A stretch of DNA of 43,354 nucleotides, taken from assembly GCA_035763805.1 (NCBI GenBank), contig DASUAL010000087.1, positions 1-43,354 on the forward strand. The letters run 5' to 3'. The DNA is from DASUAL01 sp035763805. GTDB taxonomy: Bacteria; Gemmatimonadota; Gemmatimonadetes; Gemmatimonadales; GWC2-71-9. This document shows, piece after piece, positions 16,267 through 22,833 of this stretch; positions within the stretch are counted from its first letter, which is position 1, and each line of letters starts with the position of its first letter. The notes beneath the pieces were generated by a model. The model did no database searches, was not told the DNA's origin, and was given only the letters and a program-made list of their open reading frames with translations. The translations under genes and the position numbers were made by a program.

Positions 16267-18249
16267 GTGTACCGCGAGATCTTCATGCCCGTCGACAACT
16301 CCCAGCACTCGGACTGGGCCGTTGACCGGGCGATCGAGCTGTGCCGTAAGTCCGCCGGCCGGGTCACCGGAAACCACGTCTACGCGGCGCGTCTTCATGA
16401 CGTGCGGTTCCGCCAGTTGGAGACCGGCCTCCCCGCCCGCTTTCAGACCCCCGAAGAGATCAAGAAGCAGCGCAAGATCCACGACAAGCTGATCGAAAAG
16501 GGTTTACAGCTGATAGCTGACAGCTTCCTCGATCAGCTCGGCCAGCGGTGTGAAGCCGCGGGTGTCCCCCTGACTCGCCAGCTCCTGGAAGGCATCAACT
16601 ACGAAGAGATCGTCAACGAGGTGAACCGCGGCGCCGGCCGGCTGCCCGGGCTCATCGGCTTCGATCCGAACCGCGCGGCGCGCTACGACGGCGGGGAGAC
16701 GGTGCGCGGCGACGTCAAGGTCGGCGAGGACGGGCGTCTCGTGGCGGAGGATGAGGACGCCGCGGCCCGCCTGGTGGGCTCGTCCGGGCGAGCGTACGAC
16801 CTCCTCGCCATCGGCGCGCACGGCCTCGGCCGCCAGTCCTACTCCCAGCTGGGCGGCGTCGTGTCGCGCGTGCTGCGCGGCGTCAAAAAGGACGTCCTGA
16901 TCGTGCGCGACGACCGCCCGCTCGATCACGGCCGGTACATGGTGTGCGTCGACGGATCGTCCTACAGCTACAAGGCGATGAAGGCGGCGCTCGAACTGGC
17001 GCACGCGTTCGGCGGCTCGCTCTTCGTGTGTAGCGCGTTCGACGTGGAGTACCACCACGTCGTGTTCCACAACATCAAGGACGTGCTGTCTTACCAGGCG
17101 TCGAAGGTCTTCAAGTTCGAGGAACAGGAGGAGCTGCACAACAACATCATCGACAAGGGGCTCCTCAAGCTGTGCCAGGCGAACCTGAAGCGCGCCCAGG
17201 TGATGGCGCAGGAGCACCCCGACGTCCCGCTCGAGACGCAGATCCTCGTCGGCAAGCCGTTCCAGGTGATCATGCAGTGGGCCGAGGAGGTCAAACCGTC
17301 GCTGCTGGTGCTCGGGCGGCATGGGGCGCATCGCATCGAGGACACCGATATCGGTTCTCAAGCCGAAAATCTCGTGCGACTTGCGGCGTGCAACGTGCTC
17401 GTGGTGGAGGCAGTGGGGGTGAGGCCGGAGGACATCCCGTGGATCGAGGAGGACGGCGTCGCGGGGTTGCCATGGGCGCCGGAAGCCGAGGTGCGGATCC
17501 TCCGCGTGCCGCCGTTCGCGCAAGGAATCGCGCGCCGGGCGGTCGAGGAGTACGTGCTCGAGCGCACGCACGGGGAGTCGGCGACCGTCACCAATAGGTG
17601 GCTGGACGAGGCGATCCAGACGCTGCTCCCCACCCACATGCAGCTGATCATGGGGATCGGGACCGCCGAAGAGATCGCGCTGGCGGAGGTCAAGGCGGAG
17701 GAGCAGCTGAGGAGCACGAAGGTCCAGGGCTCGGACGCCGACCCCGAGCCCGCCGTGGCCGAGATGGAAGTGAAGTGCCCCGTGACCGGCGTGGCCTCGA
17801 AGCGGGCGCGGGTCGCGACGGATCCGATCGTCTGGACTGAGGAGGCGTGGCAGCGGCTGCAGCTCGTGCCGCTCATCGCGCGCCCGCTCGCGCGCAATAC
17901 GGTGGAACGGTTCGCGCGAGGCCACGATATTTGGCGCATCACGACCCGCGTGATGGACGACAACAAGCAGGCGATGATCGCGGCGGACGAGTTCGACGTC
18001 GAAACGATGATGGTGATGTTCACCGAGCTGCGCGCCAGGCAAATCCGGGCGGAAGCCGAAGGGGGGAACAGCCTCTCGCCGGAGATGCGCGCGTTCATCG
18101 AGGAAGCGAAAGCGCAGGGCATCACCCGCTGCCCCATCCGGGATATCGAGGCGAAGATGAGGAAGTGCCCGGTCGACTTCAAAGGCCTGACGCCGCAGGA
18201 GGCGAAAGACGCGGTGGACCGGCTGCTGCAGGAGCAGGCGGGCGACTGA
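16267..18249 (+). CDS. Tandem universal-stress protein with two PCP_red-like modules
   Basis: 660 residues from GTG 16267 with GGGAGG five bases upstream; a GTG at 16231 would add 12 residues. First Usp domain: YREIFMPVDNSQHSDWAV to D-L-L-A-I-G-A-H-G-L-G-R...D-V-L-I-V-R, with a ~100-residue insert. Second Usp domain: GRYMVCVDGSSYSYKAMKAA to V-L-G-R-H-G-A-H-R...N-V-L-V-V-E. Residues ~401-455 (L-P-W-A-P-E-A-E-V-R-I-L-R-V-P-P-F-A) and ~521-570 (I-V-W-T-E-E-A-W-Q-R-L-Q-L-V-P) both follow the PCP_red pattern; a P-V-T-G motif with a Cys lies between. The C-terminal 60 residues hold two more Cys in C-P contexts (TRCPIRD, RKCPVDF). This architecture is unfamiliar to me. One base separates it from the radical SAM gene. 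Confidence 0.84.
   Translation: MYREIFMPVDNSQHSDWAVDRAIELCRKSAGRVTGNHVYAARLHDVRFRQLETGLPARFQTPEEIKKQRKIHDKLIEKGLQLIADSFLDQLGQRCEAAGVPLTRQLLEGINYEEIVNEVNRGAGRLPGLIGFDPNRAARYDGGETVRGDVKVGEDGRLVAEDEDAAARLVGSSGRAYDLLAIGAHGLGRQSYSQLGGVVSRVLRGVKKDVLIVRDDRPLDHGRYMVCVDGSSYSYKAMKAALELAHAFGGSLFVCSAFDVEYHHVVFHNIKDVLSYQASKVFKFEEQEELHNNIIDKGLLKLCQANLKRAQVMAQEHPDVPLETQILVGKPFQVIMQWAEEVKPSLLVLGRHGAHRIEDTDIGSQAENLVRLAACNVLVVEAVGVRPEDIPWIEEDGVAGLPWAPEAEVRILRVPPFAQGIARRAVEEYVLERTHGESATVTNRWLDEAIQTLLPTHMQLIMGIGTAEEIALAEVKAEEQLRSTKVQGSDADPEPAVAEMEVKCPVTGVASKRARVATDPIVWTEEAWQRLQLVPLIARPLARNTVERFARGHDIWRITTRVMDDNKQAMIAADEFDVETMMVMFTELRARQIRAEAEGGNSLSPEMRAFIEEAKAQGITRCPIRDIEAKMRKCPVDFKGLTPQEAKDAVDRLLQEQAGD
16506..16526. 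repeat. Heptamer array in the stress-protein gene
   Basis: ACAGCTG, ATAGCTG and ACAGCTT in register, encoding L-Q-L-I-A-D-S in a helical stretch of the first Usp domain's insert. Direct repeats only, but the AGCT core is self-complementary. Confidence 0.7.
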
Positions 18250-18250
18250 C

Positions 18251-19531
18251 GTGGGCTACGTCCCGCACGTCGTCGCCTGGAACCTGACCCGGCGCTGCAA
18301 CCTGGAGTGCGCGCACTGCTACATCTCGGCGGGCCCCCGCGAGAGCGCCACCGTGGAGCTCGGCACGGTGGCGTGTCTCGGCATCGTAGACCAGCTGCTC
18401 GCCGTCAATCCCGCGCCGATGCTCATTCTGTCGGGCGGCGAGCCCCTGTTGCGCGAGGATCTCCCGGAGATCGCGCGCCACGCGTCGGCTCAGGGCGCGA
18501 CGGTCGTCGTGGGGACGAACGGGACGCTGCTGACGGACGAGTGGATCGCGGCGCTACAGGCGGCCGGCGCGCGCGGCGTGGCCGTGAGCGTCGATTCCCT
18601 GCGCCCGTCCTACCACGACAACTTTCGGCATGGCCGCGGCGCGCTCGCCGACACCCAGGGAGCGTTGGCCCGGCTGCGCGCGCGCCGGCTCGATTTCATC
18701 ATCCAGACGACCGTGACGAAGGGGAACCGCGCCGAGCTCCGGGCGCTCGCGGAGTGGGCGGCCGGGCAGGGTGCGGTGTCGTTCAATTGCTACTTCCTCG
18801 TGTCGACGGGGCGTGGGGCCTCGCTCACCGACCTCTCACCCGCGGACTACGAAGGCGTGCTCGCCGACCTCGCGCGCTGGCAGCGGGAGTACCGGGGGCG
18901 GATGCTGGTGCGCGCCAAGTGCGCGCCGCACTTCATGCGCCACGTGCATCAGACCGACCCGGAGTCGCCGATCCTGAACTACGAGACGCGCTGTCCCTGC
19001 GGGACGCAGTATTGCCGCATCACGCCGGACGGGAAGGTGACCCCCTGCCCCTACCTCCCCGAGGTCGCCGGGGACCTGCGCACGCAGAGCTTCGCCGACA
19101 TCTGGCGGTCGTCCCCCCTGTTCCGGCGGCTCCGCGAAGGGGCGCTCGGCGGCAAGTGCGGGCGCTGCGAGTACCGCCGGCTGTGCGGCGGCTGTCGGGC
19201 GCGCGCATTCGCGCTCGAGGGCGACGTGCTCGCGGCCGACCCGTCGTGCGCCTACGAGCCGCCGACGGGACGCGACGCGGCCGTCATTCCTTCGGTGCGC
19301 GAGGTGACGTACGGCGCGGAGTTCCAGCCGGCCCTCACCTGGACCCCCGCGGCGCAGGCGCGGATCGCGCGGATCCCGTCATTCGTGCGCGGCGTGGTCA
19401 TGCAGCGCGTCGAGGAGTGGGCGCGTCGCCACGGACGACACGAGATCACGCCCGAGCTCCTGGCGGAGGTGCGCCAGGCGATGCCGATAGACTTCTCGAA
19501 GCGGCAGCCCTTCTTCATGGCTGACGGCTGA
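18251..19531 (+). CDS. NirJ/AhbC-like radical SAM-SPASM protein with C-terminal PCP_red module
   Basis: 426 residues. Radical SAM cluster Cys16, Cys20, Cys23 (RRCNLECAHCY) directly after V-V-A-W-N-L-T. SAM-binding S-G-G-E-P-L. A K-C-A-P-H-F segment as in NirJ/Ahb heme enzymes. SPASM cysteines in R-C-P-C-G-T-Q-Y-C-R, T-P-C-P-Y, G-K-C-G-R-C-E-Y, L-C-G-G-C-R and D-P-S-C-A-Y, for one or two auxiliary clusters. NirJ, AhbC and AhbD act on siroheme-derived side chains in heme d1 or alternative heme synthesis. Residues ~362-412 add a PCP_red module (L-T-W-T-P-A-A-Q-A-R-I-A-R-I-P-S-F-V-R-G). Since coproporphyrin-route heme genes lie downstream, a tetrapyrrole substrate is plausible but not shown. The 3' end lies in a heptamer array shared with the next start. 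Confidence 0.86.
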   Translation: MGYVPHVVAWNLTRRCNLECAHCYISAGPRESATVELGTVACLGIVDQLLAVNPAPMLILSGGEPLLREDLPEIARHASAQGATVVVGTNGTLLTDEWIAALQAAGARGVAVSVDSLRPSYHDNFRHGRGALADTQGALARLRARRLDFIIQTTVTKGNRAELRALAEWAAGQGAVSFNCYFLVSTGRGASLTDLSPADYEGVLADLARWQREYRGRMLVRAKCAPHFMRHVHQTDPESPILNYETRCPCGTQYCRITPDGKVTPCPYLPEVAGDLRTQSFADIWRSSPLFRRLREGALGGKCGRCEYRRLCGGCRARAFALEGDVLAADPSCAYEPPTGRDAAVIPSVREVTYGAEFQPALTWTPAAQARIARIPSFVRGVVMQRVEEWARRHGRHEITPELLAEVRQAMPIDFSKRQPFFMADG

Positions 19532-19543
19532 TGGCTGGCGGCG
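19517..19543. repeat. Heptamer array forming a stop-start junction
   Basis: ATGGCTG, ACGGCTG, ATGGCTG and a partial GCGGC unit. The radical SAM stop TGA (19529-19531) and the ATG of the CydA-like gene (19531) both lie inside the repeat, so slippage by one unit would change the coupling of the two genes. Confidence 0.78.
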
Positions 19544-21249
19544 CCCTACTCCTGCTTCAGGCCGCAGCGGACACCACGCGTGCCTACGGCGAGTTCCCGT
19601 TGATCGGCTCGCGGGCGGCGGTGTGGATCGCGGCCGAGGTGCACCTCATGTTCGCCGCGTTCGTGCTCGGCGTGCCGATGTTCGCCGTCGTCACCGAGGC
19701 GATCGGCATCTTCGGCAAGGACGAGCGTTACGACCGCCTCAGCAAGGAGTTCACCCGTCTCCTGCTCGTGGCCTACAGCGCGACGGCGATCTGGGGCGCG
19801 ATCCTCGTCTTTTTCCTCGCGACCCTGTATCCCCGGTTCTGGGCCTACCTCACGACGATCTTTGGACCCTCGATGTGGGTATACGCCTCGCTGTTCTTCG
19901 TCGAGTCGTTCACCCTGTACCTCTACTACTACGGCTGGGACCGCTGGAAGCGGGGGCGGGCCAAGCTGGGGCACTGGACGTTGGGGATTCTCCTCAACGT
20001 CTGGGGCACGATCGTGATGTTCATCGCGAACGCCTGGCTCACGTACATGATGTCGCCCCCCCGCGACGTCACGCCCACCACCGATCTGACGACCATCAAG
20101 CTGTGGCACGCGATTGCCAATGCCACCTGGATGCCGATCAACGTGCACCGGGTGATCGCGAACGTCGTGTTCGGCGGGGCGATCGTGGGCGCGTACGCGA
20201 GCTACCGCTTTCTCGCCGCGAAGACGGACGAGGAGCGGGCTCATTACGACTGGATGGGCTACGTCGGGAACTTCATCGCCATCGCGGCACTGATCGTGCT
20301 CCCCTTCGCGGGCTACTGGCTGGGTCGCGAGATCTACCAGTACGACCAGTCCATGGGGATCACGATGATGGGCGGGTTCATGAGCTGGCTGTGGGTGATC
20401 CAGGCGTTCCTGATCGCCGTGCTGTTTCTCGCCGGGAACTACTACCTCTGGGTCGGGATGGGCCGCATCCCCGGCGCCGAGCGGTTTCGCCCCTACACGA
20501 AGTGGCTGCTCGTGGTCCTCGTGCTCGGCGCGATCGTGTGGGGCACGCCGCATACGATGATCGCCGACTCGCGGGAGCTGGCGGCGATGGGCGGGTCGCA
20601 CCACCCGTTCCTGGGCGTGCTGGGCGTGATGAGCGCCAAGAACACGGCCGTGAACCTGATGATCCTCACCACGTTCCTGTCGTTCCTCCTGTACCGGCGC
20701 GCCAACAAGCGACCGATCGTGCCCTGGGCGCGGATCGGGACGCTGATCCAAGGAGCGATGTTCGCGATCGCGGCGGGCATCGTGCTGTTCTATGGCATCC
20801 GGGGCTACTTCGTCGAGGCGATCGTCCGGATCGGCTACAGCGTCTATCAGGTGCTCGCCGTGCTCGCCTGCATTGCGTTCGTCACGGTGATCGACGTCCT
20901 GATGGCCCGCGGTGCGCAGTCGCTCGGCGCGATTCAGTGGGGTAGGATGCCGCCGCGCTCCCAATACGCGCTGTTCATCCTCGCCGTGACGTTCACGTGG
21001 CTCATGGGGCTCATGGGGTTCGCCCGCTCTGGTATCCGGCAGCACTGGCACGTGTGGCAGGTCGTGCAGGACACGAGCCAATACGCGGCGACGCCGGCGC
21101 TGGGCTACGCCTCCCAGATGATCAGCTTGTGCGTGCTGATCTACCTCGGGCTCGTGGCGTTCGTGTTCTGGCTGGGCGGGCTCGCGGAGAAGTCGACGTA
21201 CGTCGCCGTGGGCGAGGGGAGGGGGGGAGCCCGGCATGTGGGGCACTAA
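19531..21249 (+). CDS. CydA-like cytochrome bd-type membrane subunit
   Basis: 572 residues with about 14 hydrophobic segments. N-terminal AAVWIAAEVHLMFAAFVLGV matches the CydA helix with heme ligand (here His38); W-H-A-I-A-N-A-T-W-M-P-I-N-V-H-R holds a further His pair. The CydA quinol-site signature G-R-Q-P-W is not visible; G-Y-W-L-G-R-E-I-Y-Q occupies that place. No cydB follows. It therefore looks like the 'bd-like' CydA homologues found next to c-type cytochromes, perhaps a heme protein that couples to the cytochromes c downstream and not a true quinol oxidase. Overlaps the cytochrome c gene by 14 bp. Family assignment firm, function open. Confidence 0.82.
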   Translation: MAGGALLLLQAAADTTRAYGEFPLIGSRAAVWIAAEVHLMFAAFVLGVPMFAVVTEAIGIFGKDERYDRLSKEFTRLLLVAYSATAIWGAILVFFLATLYPRFWAYLTTIFGPSMWVYASLFFVESFTLYLYYYGWDRWKRGRAKLGHWTLGILLNVWGTIVMFIANAWLTYMMSPPRDVTPTTDLTTIKLWHAIANATWMPINVHRVIANVVFGGAIVGAYASYRFLAAKTDEERAHYDWMGYVGNFIAIAALIVLPFAGYWLGREIYQYDQSMGITMMGGFMSWLWVIQAFLIAVLFLAGNYYLWVGMGRIPGAERFRPYTKWLLVVLVLGAIVWGTPHTMIADSRELAAMGGSHHPFLGVLGVMSAKNTAVNLMILTTFLSFLLYRRANKRPIVPWARIGTLIQGAMFAIAAGIVLFYGIRGYFVEAIVRIGYSVYQVLAVLACIAFVTVIDVLMARGAQSLGAIQWGRMPPRSQYALFILAVTFTWLMGLMGFARSGIRQHWHVWQVVQDTSQYAATPALGYASQMISLCVLIYLGLVAFVFWLGGLAEKSTYVAVGEGRGGARHVGH

Positions 21250-22048
21250 CCTGAAGATCGTGGGCGTCGTGCTGGGCACGCTGGCGGTCTACACGCTGAT
21301 CGCCAACGAAATCCCCCAGGTGCAGTCCGAGGTCCCGCAGGCGCTCGCCCTCGGCGCGAACGTGACGCCGGAGCAGCTCGTCGCGGCGGGGGAGAAGGTC
21401 TACAACGGGATCGGTGGCTGCACCACGTGCCACGGCCTCGGCGAGCGCGCCCCCAACCTGCTCACGGACGAGAAGGGCGAAGGCCCGATCGGCGTGCGCT
21501 GCGCCAAGCGCGAGCCCGGGAAGAACTGCAAGGAGTACCTGTACGAATCGCTCGATCAGCCCGCTGCCTACGTCGTGAAGGGCTTTGCGCCTATCATGCC
21601 CGTGGTCACACGGCAGCTGTCGCCACAGCAAGTCTGGGCGCTGGTCGCGTTCCTGGAGGCGCAGGGCGGGACGGTGGACGTGACCGCGGCGGACATCCCC
21701 GCGGAAGGCGCCTCAACAGCCCCGGGCGTCAGCCCGGGGCCCCCGGGCGCGAGCCCGGGGTCCCAGGGGTTCGCGGGAGGGTCGACCGATCCCAAGGTGA
21801 TCGTCCAGGCCGCGGGCTGTCTCGCGTGCCACAAGCTCGACGACCAGGGGCAGGCCATCGGCCCGGATCTCACGCACGTGGGCTCGCGCCGCAACGCCGA
21901 ATCGATCCGCCGGAAGATCCTCGACCCGGCCTCGTCGATCGCGATGGGATACGAGAAGTTCGCCGGCATCATGCCCAAGACGTTCGGCGCCATGATGAAC
22001 GCGGCGCAGCTCGAAGCGCTGGTCCAGTATCTGGCCGCCCGCAAATGA
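21236..22048 (+). CDS. Membrane-anchored diheme cytochrome c
   Basis: 270 residues. One N-terminal membrane helix (residues ~7-24), then heme-binding C-T-T-C-H and, after a Pro/Gly linker, C-L-A-C-H, with distal Met candidates in A-P-I-M-P and G-I-M-P-K. The start ATG lies inside the CydA-like gene, eight bases after a G7A run that can serve as ribosome site. The linker (P-G-V-S-P-G-P-P-G-A-S-P-G) is encoded by two tandem palindromes. Periplasmic electron carrier of the oxidase cluster; the stop overlaps the next cytochrome gene (ATGA). Confidence 0.9.
   Translation: MWGTNLKIVGVVLGTLAVYTLIANEIPQVQSEVPQALALGANVTPEQLVAAGEKVYNGIGGCTTCHGLGERAPNLLTDEKGEGPIGVRCAKREPGKNCKEYLYESLDQPAAYVVKGFAPIMPVVTRQLSPQQVWALVAFLEAQGGTVDVTAADIPAEGASTAPGVSPGPPGASPGSQGFAGGSTDPKVIVQAAGCLACHKLDDQGQAIGPDLTHVGSRRNAESIRRKILDPASSIAMGYEKFAGIMPKTFGAMMNAAQLEALVQYLAARK
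21719..21760. repeat. Two tandem CCCGGG palindromes inside the diheme cytochrome gene
   Basis: GCCCCGGGC and GCCCGGGGC (perfect 9-bp arms, 4-nt loop) at 21719-21740, then an 8-bp-arm copy at 21741-21760. They encode the linker between the two heme domains. Palindromes of this type are frequent intergenic elements in GC-rich bacteria; here they are in frame. Confidence 0.75.
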
Positions 22049-22833
22049 GCGTGCCTCCCGCCCTCCGGCGCTACGCCGGACATCCGTTCTGGCAGGCCGT
22101 CGGTATCCTCGTCCTGGCCTACGTCGTCGTCGTCTACCTGGTGCCGCTCATGCCGGGGAGCGCCCCCGTGCCGAAGAGCGTGGTGCTCCAGTACATGGCC
22201 ACGGTGCTCGTGGGCGTGCTCATCTACGTGAGCGACAATGAGGAGCGCTGGGCACGTTTCCGGGAGCCGATCACCGCGGTGCTGGTGGAGCCGCGGCTCC
22301 GGGCGGTGCGCACCGCACTGCTCGGCGGGGTGACGGTGCTTGTCGGGCTCATCACATACGGTCAGGTCCGCACCACCGTGGCAGCGCCGCCCAGCCTGCG
22401 CTCCATCCATCCGGCGCCGCCTGCGGAGATCACGTTTCGTGGGCGGACGATGACGCTCACCGGGCTCGACAACCCGTTGCGCCAGCACCCGGAGTCGCTC
22501 GCCGTCTACAGCGCCGAGGGGAAGCGCATCTACTACCAGAACTGTCTCCCCTGTCACGGCGACCACCTGGATGGCCGGGGGCACTATGCCGCGGGCTTCA
22601 ACCCGCTCCCCGCCAACTTCCAGGACAACGGCACGATCGCGCAGCTCACCGAGAGCTTCGTGTTTTGGCGCGTTGCGAAAGGCGGGCCCGGGCTGCCGCG
22701 CGAGGGGGCCCCGTGGAACTCGGCGATGCCGCGCTGGGAGGACTTCCTCAGCGAGCGCGAGATCTGGTCGGTGACCCTCTTCCTTTATGATCAGACGGGG
22801 TGGAAGCCGCGGACGTGGGAGACGCATGAATAA
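22045..22833 (+). CDS. Membrane-anchored monoheme cytochrome c
   Basis: 262 residues from ATG 22045. Membrane helices near residues ~16-36, 47-62 and ~90-110 (LLGGVTVLVGLITYG), then a periplasmic cytochrome c domain with C-L-P-C-H followed by G-D-H-L-D-G-R-G-H-Y-A-A-G and M-P-R-W-E-D-F as likely axial Met region. The C-terminal pattern (S-E-R-E-I-W-S-V-T-L-F-L-Y) is typical of cytochrome c class I ends. Overlaps the preceding gene by ATGA and the next by 8 bp, so the three cytochromes are translated together. Confidence 0.87.
   Translation: MSVPPALRRYAGHPFWQAVGILVLAYVVVVYLVPLMPGSAPVPKSVVLQYMATVLVGVLIYVSDNEERWARFREPITAVLVEPRLRAVRTALLGGVTVLVGLITYGQVRTTVAAPPSLRSIHPAPPAEITFRGRTMTLTGLDNPLRQHPESLAVYSAEGKRIYYQNCLPCHGDHLDGRGHYAAGFNPLPANFQDNGTIAQLTESFVFWRVAKGGPGLPREGAPWNSAMPRWEDFLSEREIWSVTLFLYDQTGWKPRTWETHE

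Noticed and set aside
15373..19531. Photosynthesis gene cluster suggested by PCP_red domains
   Set aside because: No bch, puf or crt gene lies near, and the modules occur in zinc-ribbon, stress and radical SAM proteins, not in a BchB subunit.
19531..21249. Conventional cytochrome bd quinol oxidase
   Set aside because: No cydB follows and the CydA G-R-Q-P-W signature is not visible; genes for cytochromes c follow instead.
19546..21279. 577-codon minus-strand frame opposite the CydA-like gene
   Set aside because: Composition is His/Arg/Asp-rich, the mirror of a hydrophobic membrane gene; no motif.
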